Source: Thiodiazotropha sp040506195 (GTDB taxonomy: Bacteria > Pseudomonadota > Gammaproteobacteria > Chromatiales > Chromatiaceae). Taken from it: a stretch of DNA of 64,000 nucleotides. Every line of letters begins with the position of its first letter. Positions within the stretch are counted from its first letter, which is position 1. This document shows positions 17,276 to 26,406 of this stretch, piece by piece. A program made the translations under genes and the position numbers. Where the stretch lies: NCBI GenBank assembly GCA_040506195.1, contig JBEVXH010000009.1, forward strand, positions 1-64,000, in the 5' to 3' direction. The notes under the pieces are model-generated. The model did no database searches and was not told where the DNA came from. It worked only from the letters and a program-made list of their open reading frames with translations.

Positions 17276-18174
17276 CCATCCACGGCCGGACAAGCGACCA
17301 ATCGGCGACGGCCCTGCTAATGGCGATTCCCGCCCTCGCGGGATTATTGCTCTTTATCCTCCTTCCCTTTGCCGCTGCGGTGGCGCTTGCCTTTACCGAT
17401 CTGCGCCTCGGCTCACCGCTGCCGGCAAAATTTATCGGCTTCGACCAGTTTGCCCAGTTGTCCAACGATCCCGACTTCATACGAGCACTGCTCAACAACC
17501 TCCTCTTCGCGGCAGTTGTGGTACCCCTGCAGACAGTGCTCGCGCTCGCGCTTGCGCTGTTTTTGAATCAGGGTCTGCCGGGGACGGCGGCATTCCGCAC
17601 CCTCTTCTTCATGCCCGTCGTCTTTCCCATGTCCCTGGTTTCGGTTATCTGGTCCTTGATCTATGCCCCCGGCCCGGACGGGATGATGAACGCCTTCCTC
17701 GAATGGGCGAGCTTCGGCCTGTGGGAGGCCAGGGACTTCCTCCGCGATCCATTGCTCGCCCTGCCGGCCATCATGCTGCTGTCGGTCTGGCAGGGGGTGG
17801 GATTTCAGATGGTGATCCTTCTCGCCGGTCTGCAGGCGATTCCGCAATCACTCTACGAGGCCGCTGCGCTCGACGGCGCAGGGAGATGGCAACGACTTCG
17901 CCATATCACGCTGCCGCAACTGCGCAACCCCCTGATCTTCGTCATGCTGATCACCACCATTCTCGCCTTCCGTCTCTTTGATCAGGTGCAGATCATGACC
18001 CGTGGAGGCCCCGACAACGCGACCACAACCGTGATCTACGAAACGGTGCGGTCGGCCTTTGCCCGACAACAGGTCGCACTTGCCAGCGCCATGACCGTGG
18101 TCTTCTTCCTGCTTGTTCTGGCCGTCACCTGGTTGCAACGCCGTTACACGCATCATGAGCGGGAATTGACATGA
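17272..18174 (+). CDS. Sugar ABC transporter permease (UgpA/MalF type)
   Basis: This 300-residue inner-membrane protein has about six hydrophobic helices and the EAA cytoplasmic loop (YEAAALDGAGRWQRLRHITLPQL) that docks on the ATPase. A TTG start at 17272 overlaps the upstream stop by 4 bp (TTGA), consistent with coupling. An ATG at 17320 in the same frame is the alternative but would begin inside the first helix. It pairs with the permease encoded next. Confidence 0.92.
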   Translation: MTIHGRTSDQSATALLMAIPALAGLLLFILLPFAAAVALAFTDLRLGSPLPAKFIGFDQFAQLSNDPDFIRALLNNLLFAAVVVPLQTVLALALALFLNQGLPGTAAFRTLFFMPVVFPMSLVSVIWSLIYAPGPDGMMNAFLEWASFGLWEARDFLRDPLLALPAIMLLSVWQGVGFQMVILLAGLQAIPQSLYEAAALDGAGRWQRLRHITLPQLRNPLIFVMLITTILAFRLFDQVQIMTRGGPDNATTTVIYETVRSAFARQQVALASAMTVVFFLLVLAVTWLQRRYTHHERELT

Positions 18175-19004
18175 GAGCTACACGCTTATCCGTCCTGCTG
18201 AGTTATCTGCTGCTTGGCGGCATGGCAGCACTGTTCATCGTGCCGCTGTTGATGATGTTCATCGGCAGCCTCAAACCGGATCAGAGCATATTGGTGGAGG
18301 GCGGTTCACTGGCTGCCTTCCTGCCAAACGATATCTCGCTGCAAAACTATGCCGACGTATTCAGGCGCAGCGATTTCCTGCGTTACTTTTTCAACTCGCT
18401 GTTCATCACCGGCTGCATCGTCAGCAGCGGTCTGCTGGTCAATTCCATGGCCGCATACGCCTTCGCCCGCCTGCAGTGGCGTGGCCGGGATCTGCTCTTC
18501 AATCTGGTCTTGGCGCTGATGATCCTGCCCTTCGAGGCGATCGCCATACCTCTGTTCTACGGCGCTTCCATGCTCGGCCTGCGCGACAGCTACAGCATCC
18601 AGATAGCGCCGTTCATTGCAAACGCCTTTGCCATCTATCTCTTTTACAGCTTTTTCATCGGCATGCCGAAAGAGCTCGAAGAGGCCGCCCGTCTCGATGG
18701 CGCCTCCACCCTGCGTATCTTTTTCAGCATCATCATGCCGAATGCCAAACCGGTCTTCGCCAGTGTCGCCATTCTCACCTTTCTCACCTGGTGGGGCAGT
18801 TATCTCTGGCCGATGATGGTGACAATCGGACCCTCGGTACGCCCACTGCCGGTTGCCATCGCCAGCTTTTTCACCCTGCCGCCCCTCTACTGGGGGGATA
18901 TCCTTGCCTTTGGCGTGATGATGGTGTTACCGGCACTGCTGTTGTTTATCGTTTTTCAACGCTGGTTCGTCCGCGGCGTCGCCAGCTCGGTAGTCAAGGG
19001 CTGA
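18171..19004 (+). CDS. Sugar ABC transporter permease (UgpE/MalG type)
   Basis: This second permease of the importer (277 aa) overlaps the first by 4 bp (ATGA). It begins with a hydrophobic helix and has the EAA-loop LEEAARLDGASTLRIFFSIIMPNAKP and the C-terminal helices expected for the MalG subfamily. The two permeases form the heterodimeric membrane channel. Confidence 0.92.
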   Translation: MRATRLSVLLSYLLLGGMAALFIVPLLMMFIGSLKPDQSILVEGGSLAAFLPNDISLQNYADVFRRSDFLRYFFNSLFITGCIVSSGLLVNSMAAYAFARLQWRGRDLLFNLVLALMILPFEAIAIPLFYGASMLGLRDSYSIQIAPFIANAFAIYLFYSFFIGMPKELEEAARLDGASTLRIFFSIIMPNAKPVFASVAILTFLTWWGSYLWPMMVTIGPSVRPLPVAIASFFTLPPLYWGDILAFGVMMVLPALLLFIVFQRWFVRGVASSVVKG

Positions 19005-19006
19005 GC

Positions 19007-20155
19007 ATGGCGTCCATCGAATTCATCAATCTCAGCAGACGCTTCGACAGCGGCATTGACGCTGTGCATGAGCTGAACCTAAATATCAACGATGGTGAAC
19101 TCATGGTGCTTGTAGGCCCCTCAGGGTGCGGCAAGTCCACACTGCTGCGTATGGCGGCCGGACTGGAGGAGATCAGTTCGGGAGAGATTCGCATCGGCGG
19201 GCGCCTGGTCAACCATATCCCGGCCCAGCAGCGGAATGTGGCGATGGTGTTCCAAAACTATGCGCTCTACCCTCACATGACGGTGCGTCGCAACCTGGAT
19301 TTTCCATTGCGCATGCAAAGGCTGCCACCCACCGAAATCGACCGTAGAGTGATGCGCATCGCAGAGATGCTCGATCTCGTCCCGCAACTCGAGCGAAAAC
19401 CCAAGGCCCTGTCAGGTGGACAGCGTCAGCGTGTGGCGATGGGACGCGCCATCATAAGGAAGGCCGACCTGTTCCTGATGGATGAACCGCTTTCCAATCT
19501 CGATGCCCGAATGCGTGTACAGATCCGTTCTGAAATCATACGCCTGCAGAGAGAACTCGCCATCACCACGCTCTATGTCACCCATGACCAGGCTGAGGCC
19601 ATGACCCTGGGCCAACGCATTGCCGTCCTCAATAACGGCCGATTACAGCAAGTGGCCCCGCCGCATGTTATCTATCGGCACCCCGCCAACACCTTCGTCG
19701 CGAATTTTATCGGATCTCCCGGCATGAACCTCATCCGCGGATCATTGCACCGCAGCCAGGGAAATACTCTGCTCCAGCTGGGGCCGCTGCATCTATCGCT
19801 CCCGGAGCGGGTTGTGGCGCGCCATGCCGATCTAAGCTCACACTTCGGCCAGACAATCCTGGCGGGGATACGGCCCAATGCCATCCGTACCGCTCAAGCG
19901 CAATCAGAGGTTGGTCTGGCTGCCCGGGTCACCGCAGTTGAATCGATGGGTCATGAAACCATTCTGCATCTTGCCACGGAGCTGGAGATGACCGCTGGGG
20001 AAATACCCGACCGATCGGTTTCCGCAACTCAGCCTCGACCTTTGATCGCCCTACTGCCCGGCCACCACGGATTCAGCGCCGGAGAACCGTTGACTTTGAG
20101 TTTCGAGATCGACAACCTGTGCCTGTTCGATCAGCAGGGCCAAGCTATCGACTGA
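19007..20155 (+). CDS. Sugar ABC transporter ATP-binding protein (UgpC/MalK type)
   Basis: The 382-residue ATPase starts at ATG 19007, two bases after the permease stop. The frame is open much further upstream (to 18476), but that part overlaps the permease in another frame and is not protein-like. Motifs are Walker A GPSGCGKST, Q-loop VFQNYALYPHM, signature LSGGQRQRVAMGRAI, Walker B LFLMDEPLSNLD and the switch His in YVTHDQAEAM. A C-terminal MalK-like regulatory domain (TOBE-type) follows. It energises uptake by the two permeases. Confidence 0.94.
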   Translation: MASIEFINLSRRFDSGIDAVHELNLNINDGELMVLVGPSGCGKSTLLRMAAGLEEISSGEIRIGGRLVNHIPAQQRNVAMVFQNYALYPHMTVRRNLDFPLRMQRLPPTEIDRRVMRIAEMLDLVPQLERKPKALSGGQRQRVAMGRAIIRKADLFLMDEPLSNLDARMRVQIRSEIIRLQRELAITTLYVTHDQAEAMTLGQRIAVLNNGRLQQVAPPHVIYRHPANTFVANFIGSPGMNLIRGSLHRSQGNTLLQLGPLHLSLPERVVARHADLSSHFGQTILAGIRPNAIRTAQAQSEVGLAARVTAVESMGHETILHLATELEMTAGEIPDRSVSATQPRPLIALLPGHHGFSAGEPLTLSFEIDNLCLFDQQGQAID

Positions 20156-20343
20156 GACGCCTGTTCAATGCGGCGTCCCACCCTGATATGGGACGATATT
20201 GAGTGCATGGATGGAGATGCGGCTCCTTGCCATTTCCCGGAATCAAACCCGCCATGACTTGAATGTTTCGAGTTTATGTAGGAAATTACCCCAGACTGGC
20301 GATAAACGACACACTGACCGACAATCAGTCTGAGTGAAAACAA

Positions 20344-21093
20344 ATGGACCACCGCTCTCTTTACATAGCGATACTCTTCTTCGCAGCCAACCTGTTCGGC
20401 CTTGCCAACGCAGAAGACCCAAAGCGGGCGGCCGAGGAGGTGGAACGCGCGATCGAGCTCACCCCCGACATTGAAAACGGCAAAGAAGTCTACCGTGTTT
20501 GCCTGGTCTGCCATCAACCGGAAGGCTGGGGCAGTATCAGCGGCTACTACCCGCAGATAGCCGGTCAATTAAGAAAGGTTATCATTAAGCAACTGGCCGA
20601 TATTCGCGCGCGTAACCGGGACAATCCCACAATGCTGCCTTTCACCATGCTCGAACTCCTGTCACTGCAGGAGATCGCGGACGTCAGCGCCTATATCGCC
20701 AATTTGCCCATGACCCGAAACAACGGGGTCGGCTCAGGTTCTGACCTCAAGCACGGGGCAGCGATCTACGAGGAACACTGCGCCGAATGTCATGGCAAGC
20801 GGGCAGAAGGGATAGTGGATGAAAATATTCCCCTACTCCAAGGGCAACACTACCAATATCTCATGCGCCAGTTCAGGTGGATACGCGACGGACGCAGGCG
20901 CAACGCCGACAAGAAGATGGTCAAGCAGAGCCAAAGTTTTTCATCACGCGACGTCTCCGCCGTGATGGATTATATATCCCGCTTGAAACCAGCCGAGGAG
21001 AAACTTGCACCAAAGGACTGGCGTAACCGGGACTTTCCGCGCTATAGACCGAGCAGATATCAGCACCCTTCAGCTCCCGGCTCCGGTATGTGA
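20344..21093 (+). CDS. Dihaem cytochrome c (c4-like)
   Basis: This 249-residue protein is exported by an N-terminal signal peptide ending near ANAED. It has two c-type haem-binding motifs, CLVCH (Cys53/Cys56/His57) and CAECH (Cys146/Cys149/His150). The likely axial methionines are in TMLPFTM and KKMVKQSQSF. The two-domain layout resembles cytochrome c4, a periplasmic electron shuttle to terminal oxidases. It stands alone between the ABC importer and a convergent metallo-hydrolase, so its partners are unknown. Confidence 0.87.
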   Translation: MDHRSLYIAILFFAANLFGLANAEDPKRAAEEVERAIELTPDIENGKEVYRVCLVCHQPEGWGSISGYYPQIAGQLRKVIIKQLADIRARNRDNPTMLPFTMLELLSLQEIADVSAYIANLPMTRNNGVGSGSDLKHGAAIYEEHCAECHGKRAEGIVDENIPLLQGQHYQYLMRQFRWIRDGRRRNADKKMVKQSQSFSSRDVSAVMDYISRLKPAEEKLAPKDWRNRDFPRYRPSRYQHPSAPGSGM

Positions 21094-21137
21094 ACAGGAC
21101 ATCAGGGTTCAAGGTATCCGCATACACCGCTCAACCG

Positions 21138-22529
21138 CTACAATTCCAGCACATCGCCCGGTTCTGGCACGGAGGCCTTGAATCCGACTTCCGACACCAG
21201 CCTGTCGCGAAAATCCCGTTTCGACTCGGCTTCCCCATGCACAACATGAACATGTGGATAGCTGTTTCTGAAACTGCTGAGCCATCGGGTCAGATCGTCC
21301 ACATCGGCATGCGCAGAGAGACCGCCGACCGTGTGGATATGCGCCTTGACCCGATATTCGTCACCATGGATCCGAACCGGGGATTTGCCTTCGACCAGCG
21401 CCCTTCCCAGGGTGCCGTTGGCCTGATACCCCACTATCATGACGTGCGCCCCGGAACGGGAGATATTATGCTTGAGATGGTGCACGATCCTGCCTCCGGT
21501 ACACATGCCGCTGGCGGATATGATCATCGCACCGCTCTTGATACGGTTGATCGCCATCGACTCCTGGGGTGACTCCGTCAGCTTGAGATTCCTCAGATGC
21601 GGCATCTCATGGATCTTCTTGCGCAGCTTGGTCGCCTCCTCGTCATAGAGATGTGGATAATCCCAATAGACCTTGCTTGCCCTGATCGCCATGGGACTGT
21701 CAAGAAACACCTGCCAACGCCCCAGTTCCCATTCATCGTAATATTTCCCCAGGTAGTAGAGGATCTCCTGACTACGCCCGATGGAAAAGGCGGGAATCAG
21801 CAGGTTGCCCCTTTGATGGGCGGCCTCGCGGATGATGTCGCCGATCTCGTCGATGGTATTCTGCCGATCCCGGTGGCGCCGGTTACCGTACGTACTCTCG
21901 ATGATCACGTGGTCTGCCTCATCTATGACCGCCGGATCGTTCAGGATGGGTGTATCGTACTGCCCCAGATCACCGCTGAAGACGATCTTCCGCTGTTTGC
22001 CTTTCTCACTCAGCCACACCTCCACACTGGTTGAACCGAGAATATGCCCCGCATCCTGAAAGCGGATCGATATCCCCGGCAGGATCTCCCGCTTCTCCCT
22101 GTACTTCAGACCGACCAGGTTATCCAGTGCCTCCCGGGCATCGGCGACAGTATAGAGAGGATCGATAAACGGTTTCCCTTTGCGCTTTCTCCATTTGTTT
22201 TCATACTGCGCATCCTTCTCCTGCAGATAAGCGGAATCCTGCAGCAGGATATCGCACAGCTCCATGGTCGCGTTCTGCGCATAGATCGGTCCCTGATAAC
22301 CCTGCTTGACCAACAGGGGGATCCGCCCCGAGTGGTCGATATGACCATGACTGAGAACCACCGCGCTGATGTCGCCGGGCGAGAATGGAAAGGGCCGGCG
22401 ATTTTTCTCCATCTCCTCCCTGCGTCCCTGTATCAGCCCGCAATCGAGTAATACCGTCTCTCCATTGGCACGGAGAATATGACAGGAACCGGTAATACCG
22501 CTGGTTGCACCATAGAATTCAATCTGCAT
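21138..22529 (-). CDS. Metallo-beta-lactamase/beta-CASP RNA-processing hydrolase
   Basis: The 463 residues show the metallo-beta-lactamase zinc motif LSHGHIDHSGRIP and the later ligands in FQDAGHILGS and FSGDLGQ. The beta-CASP part carries SASGMCTGGRIVHHL, and AHIHTVGGLSAHAD...VHVVHGE supplies the last histidines. Family members are Ysh1/CPSF-73-like nucleases that act on RNA. The cell role in bacteria is poorly defined. It is a single gene, convergent with the cytochrome c gene. Confidence 0.9.
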   Translation of the reverse strand: MQIEFYGATSGITGSCHILRANGETVLLDCGLIQGRREEMEKNRRPFPFSPGDISAVVLSHGHIDHSGRIPLLVKQGYQGPIYAQNATMELCDILLQDSAYLQEKDAQYENKWRKRKGKPFIDPLYTVADAREALDNLVGLKYREKREILPGISIRFQDAGHILGSTSVEVWLSEKGKQRKIVFSGDLGQYDTPILNDPAVIDEADHVIIESTYGNRRHRDRQNTIDEIGDIIREAAHQRGNLLIPAFSIGRSQEILYYLGKYYDEWELGRWQVFLDSPMAIRASKVYWDYPHLYDEEATKLRKKIHEMPHLRNLKLTESPQESMAINRIKSGAMIISASGMCTGGRIVHHLKHNISRSGAHVMIVGYQANGTLGRALVEGKSPVRIHGDEYRVKAHIHTVGGLSAHADVDDLTRWLSSFRNSYPHVHVVHGEAESKRDFRDRLVSEVGFKASVPEPGDVLEL

Positions 22530-22734
22530 AGGGCATGTCCTTTTGAGGATCTTGTTCGATTCGACACCCTAGGTGTCTGGATCATATTCGCAGCTTATCA
22601 TGAAGAGAGATCAAAGCACGCCATGAGCCACAAATTTAAACATTCATGTCGTCTCTCAGGGCGTATAATCTTAATAAGGTGCAATACGGCTCGGCTGAGG
22701 CCACCGCATCATTCAACCTTACCGGGTAACCAAA

Positions 22735-23439
22735 ATGGCGACAGATACAGAACAAATAGATAACCCTGCCGGTCAAAGCGGGCTTCGCGGCATCCACATT
22801 ATGTGGATCGTCCTGGCAACCATTCTGGTAACCGCCGCAGTCACCTATTGGGTGGTGCGCACCTATATCTACGCCAAGGACTTTACCCCGGTACAACTCA
22901 CCCATGCCGAGCAACAGGCACTCAACGACAAACTTAAACAACTGGGCTATCAGCCAAACCCCGCCTCCCAGTCTGACCATCAATCTCAACAGAAGGAGAG
23001 CGATGAGCAATGGCTGCGGTCGGAACGCTACGATGAGCAAGGCGCCAGACGCGAAGTACTGTTCAGTGAGAGGGAACTCAATGCCATGGTGGCGAATAAT
23101 CAGGATCTGGCCAGAAAGCTTGCCATCGACCTGGGTGACGATCTGGTCAGCGCCAGACTGTTGGTGCCTGTCGATAAGGATTTCCCAATTCTTGGCGGTA
23201 AGACCCTGCGGGTATCCACGGGGGTGGAGATGGCGTTTCGCGACGCCAAACCGGTCGTAATCCTGAAAGGCGTAAGTATCATGGGAGTACCCATACCCAA
23301 CGCCTGGCTGGGTGGTTTGAAAAACATCGACCTGATCAGCGAATTCGGCGATAAACAGGGATTTTGGGCAGGTTTCGCAAAAGGCGTCGAGGATATTCGG
23401 GTTGAAGAGGGCGAATTGAAGATCAAACTCAAGGAGTAA
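22735..23439 (+). CDS. Membrane-anchored protein of unknown function
   Basis: I do not recognise this 234-residue family. A hydrophobic segment at about 24-45 (IMWIVLATILVTAAVTYWVV) after a short polar N-terminus predicts one membrane anchor, with the rest in the periplasm. The distal part has a repeated beta-rich look, with VSARLLVPVDKDFPILGGKTLRV and a charged end (VEEGELKIKLKE). It is divergent from the beta-CASP gene. Confidence 0.7.
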   Translation: MATDTEQIDNPAGQSGLRGIHIMWIVLATILVTAAVTYWVVRTYIYAKDFTPVQLTHAEQQALNDKLKQLGYQPNPASQSDHQSQQKESDEQWLRSERYDEQGARREVLFSERELNAMVANNQDLARKLAIDLGDDLVSARLLVPVDKDFPILGGKTLRVSTGVEMAFRDAKPVVILKGVSIMGVPIPNAWLGGLKNIDLISEFGDKQGFWAGFAKGVEDIRVEEGELKIKLKE

Positions 23440-23854
23440 ATCCACCTCAGGCTCCGCTTACGCCATAACCATACGTCATGAAAGACAGTTCCGCCTATGA
23501 CAGGAAGTATCTGTTTGCCGTTCTGAGTATAAGGAGCCTCTGATCCCTCAGACGCCCTGGAATCAGGCCTTGCCCTACAGATCGCGTACAGTCACCACCT
23601 CTGGCACGCCTCAATTAACACTTGTTTACAAATCCAACAATAGCGGTCACCGGTTCGAGGTCCCACACTTATAACACCATCTACGCACATTGAAATATAA
23701 ATTATTACTTTCTGATTTTCCTGAATTTATTTTGATCCAACAGTTTGCCCTATTAGCTTCATGGGCCCTGTCAAATGCTGTATGCGATACAGATATTGTG
23801 GGCTTTCCAACCTGAACCAGACGGGTTAACGTCACCCCTGACAATAAGAACAAT
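23440..23854. other. Non-coding stretch upstream of the double-PilZ gene
   Basis: About 415 bp without a supported gene. It is GC-poor in its second half. It contains CGGTTCGAGGTCCCAC near 23651, which looks like a tRNA T-arm, but no tRNA body can be folded around it. The only clear signal is the promoter-like sequence that follows at 23855. Confidence 0.5.
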
Positions 23855-23881
23855 TAAAGATTGCAGTCTAAGCGGCGATAC
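23855..23881 (+). promoter_or_regulatory. Sigma-28 (FliA)-type promoter for the double-PilZ gene
   Basis: TAAAGATT (23855-23862), 11 bp, GGCGATAC (23874-23881) matches the FliA consensus TAAAGTTT-N11-GCCGATAA at 13 of 16 positions with exact spacing. A transcript from here would start near 23888, before the ATG at 23927. This also rules out the upstream TTG at 23861 as the start codon. Confidence 0.65.
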
Positions 23882-23926
23882 AGCCTGTTAACTAAAAATG
23901 AGTTAAAAACAGTAACGGCCAATCTG

Positions 23927-26362
23927 ATGCAAACGAAAAGAATACGATCAGAAAGGACAATCAGCACCAGGCAGGTACCGAACGATTCAAATGAGTTTCT
24001 TAAACGGGTAGAGCGCCAGCGCCTCGACAGCGAGTGCCTACGCCCGTTGGATCTCAGATCGCATGTAAAGCATCCTTGCAAACGCTTCTCCTATCGCGGC
24101 CGAAGCCTGTGGCTTGACCCGAAGGCTCACCAGCTCTTTCTCGATGGATTGAAGAAAAATGCCGGGGTATTTACCGTAGAGACCTATGAGTCCATTCTCA
24201 GACAAGTTGCCGGCGAGGTAACGAAGTCAGCACAGGTAATTAACGCAGGAAACCGTGGCAGCGATACAGCTGGGCCCGAAACCATACCTATTGCATTATC
24301 ATCAAATGCTTTCGTTTCGGATCGGGCCGTCAACAATCTTGCAATCGATCTCTCCTATTTTGAAAAACGGGTCTATGACAGGTTTAAGATTTCCCTGAAT
24401 ATGGATGTAATCTGGAATGGGCAGATCTATGAAGCTGAAACCCGTGACATCTCCCAATCCGGTTTGCAGCTACGCGTGAAAACGCCGATTGATATTTCGG
24501 AGAGCGATCTGGTGCGCGTCGATGTGATGCCCTCTGTCGGGCGTCAGCTTGACCATCCCGAACTGGACTATCGTGTTGTGCGGATTCGCCGCCTGTTGAA
24601 CGATACCCTTTTGGCATTGCAGTGTATTGAGAATGACGCTAAGGACGGGCTGACGGTGATTTCAGACCATATCAAGACTTCAACTAAGAAGTCATTGGCT
24701 GAACAGACCGATCCCGAAGATGCAATGCTGACTGCGCAGGCGCTGTTGGCTGAACGCTTTTACATGCGTTCCACAACCATACTGCCCTTCTTTATATTTG
24801 AATGCCAGGATGGAGAATCACCCTTGCGCATCGTCTTCGGCAATCAGGTAAACCAGCGCTCCCTGAATGCATTCGGTAACTCACAGGGTAATTACGATTT
24901 CACTTCCCTGGTCACGCCAAAGCGCATCAAGCTGTTAACCAGAGTAGCGTTACGTGACAGCAAGGCGGACACGCTAATGGCAGTCTATCGTTCCCCGGAG
25001 CATGCGGAACCGCAAGTCATAGCTGATCTTGAGTGCAAAAATCACAAACACTGGTGTCGACTCCTGACGCGATATTCGGATCAGCCGGGATTCCGCGTAT
25101 TTAAGATAGTCGCGCGAGTGGCCCGCCGGCCGGTGGAGATGCGAATTGAGGACGCACTGGAACCGCTTCCCGATCAGAGTGACAAGTTTGTACGCAAACT
25201 ACTCATGGATGCCATAGCCTTATCGATCGTAGGCGCCATGATCGATGTGACTGAGCAGGTTCGTAACTGGCGCCATGACGACAGCTTTGACCGCAATCCC
25301 TATGAGGAACCGGTTATCTATGGTGATGATCAGCAATCCCATGAACCACCTCAAATGGTACCCATTCACTACATCCAGGAAAACCGAAGCGAAGACCGCT
25401 TTCTGGGGCAGATGCAGGTTGAGGTCGACATCGCCGGACGGCTCTATCTGGGCAGAACCCGGGATGTATCGGCCCACGGGTTGTCCGTCGAGATTGCAGA
25501 TTCAAATCTCGCTTTAGTCAGTGAGCGCAAGGCATCGATAACCTTTCCAAAACTGGAAGCGAGAAGCTCAAGCCTGGCGCGTATCAAAGGTACCTTTCGC
25601 AATGTGCCGGCAGAGATCGTAGGTGGACCGGCAGATGGGGAGCGGCTGTTGCGCCTCAAAATCAGTGATGTCGGCAAAGGCCGTCAGTTTTCCAATGCTT
25701 TTTCCGGATTCTTGGCAAAAAGACAATCCGGTCTGCTACTCGAAACCTCGCATAGTCTACGCGCCGCCACATCACGCCTCTACTCATCGATATTTATCGA
25801 AAGCAGCTCGACCCTGCCGGTCTTCATCTATTGCAGATCCCAGAATGACTGGACTTTCCGACTCGGCATCACCGCCTCCCCCTCACCGCTGGTCAGTTAC
25901 TTCGAGGTTGCCGACGGTGAATTCGATTTCAGCGTCTTGGCCATGAATGGCCGCTTACAGCGAATTATGGCGGAAGTGATCGAACAGGGTTCGGCAGAGA
26001 TCATCCTCTACCTCTCTAAAGAGCGTCGTGGGAGCAGACCTGAATTTGAAATCGAATCCCTGGCCGAATTCGAAATTGGCGATGAAACACAAAGAAATGA
26101 ATTCGTGCATCATGCTATGAACCATGATTTTCGCTGCGTCAAGATAGTCGTCAATCATCCTGACGTACCACCAAAAGCAGAGGTTGAACAAGCCATAGAT
26201 CGGCTGGTACAACTTTCGCCTGGCCGCTGTGAACGCCTGAAAGTCGATTTCGATAACCTGATTGCCATTGGCGACGTGATTGACATCACAGGGCTGGTAG
26301 AGGGCGCTTGGAATGAAACACCGACACCAGGCCCAGCTGAGGATACAAGTGGGATAAACTAA
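23927..26362 (+). CDS. Tandem double-PilZ protein with a duplicated unknown module
   Basis: This 811-residue protein has two PilZ domains, each with both c-di-GMP-binding motifs: RVYDR...RDISQSGLQL near 150-190 and RSEDR...RDVSAHGLSV near 490-530. Each PilZ domain is followed by a related module of about 250 residues, beginning TILPFFIFECQD and TLPVFIYCRSQ and ending with AIALSIVGAMIDVTEQV and NLIAIGDVIDITGLV. The protein is therefore a head-to-tail duplication of a PilZ-plus-unknown unit. There is no membrane segment. I chose ATG 23927 because the longer frame would start inside a sigma-28-type promoter. It is probably a c-di-GMP effector in motility, like YcgR, with an undefined partner domain. 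Confidence 0.8.
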   Translation: MQTKRIRSERTISTRQVPNDSNEFLKRVERQRLDSECLRPLDLRSHVKHPCKRFSYRGRSLWLDPKAHQLFLDGLKKNAGVFTVETYESILRQVAGEVTKSAQVINAGNRGSDTAGPETIPIALSSNAFVSDRAVNNLAIDLSYFEKRVYDRFKISLNMDVIWNGQIYEAETRDISQSGLQLRVKTPIDISESDLVRVDVMPSVGRQLDHPELDYRVVRIRRLLNDTLLALQCIENDAKDGLTVISDHIKTSTKKSLAEQTDPEDAMLTAQALLAERFYMRSTTILPFFIFECQDGESPLRIVFGNQVNQRSLNAFGNSQGNYDFTSLVTPKRIKLLTRVALRDSKADTLMAVYRSPEHAEPQVIADLECKNHKHWCRLLTRYSDQPGFRVFKIVARVARRPVEMRIEDALEPLPDQSDKFVRKLLMDAIALSIVGAMIDVTEQVRNWRHDDSFDRNPYEEPVIYGDDQQSHEPPQMVPIHYIQENRSEDRFLGQMQVEVDIAGRLYLGRTRDVSAHGLSVEIADSNLALVSERKASITFPKLEARSSSLARIKGTFRNVPAEIVGGPADGERLLRLKISDVGKGRQFSNAFSGFLAKRQSGLLLETSHSLRAATSRLYSSIFIESSSTLPVFIYCRSQNDWTFRLGITASPSPLVSYFEVADGEFDFSVLAMNGRLQRIMAEVIEQGSAEIILYLSKERRGSRPEFEIESLAEFEIGDETQRNEFVHHAMNHDFRCVKIVVNHPDVPPKAEVEQAIDRLVQLSPGRCERLKVDFDNLIAIGDVIDITGLVEGAWNETPTPGPAEDTSGIN

Positions 26363-26406
26363 AAGTCTATTGCCTGAATGTCAAGATATTGGCAAGTGCC
26401 CGGCAT

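Noticed and set aside
18476..19006. Long open frame joining the second permease region to the ATPase
   Set aside because: The first part overlaps the permease out of frame and is not protein-like; the ATPase begins with a normal start at 19007.
20300..20312. GGCGATAA, a possible sigma-28 -10 element before the cytochrome c gene
   Set aside because: The -35 position reads TAGGAAAT, a poor match, and the gene has no motility link.
23651..23670. CGGTTCGAGGTCCCAC, like a tRNA T-arm
   Set aside because: No acceptor, D- or anticodon stems can be built around it and no CCA end follows.
23861..23926. TTG start for the double-PilZ gene
   Set aside because: It falls inside the sigma-28-type promoter, so the ATG at 23927 is used.
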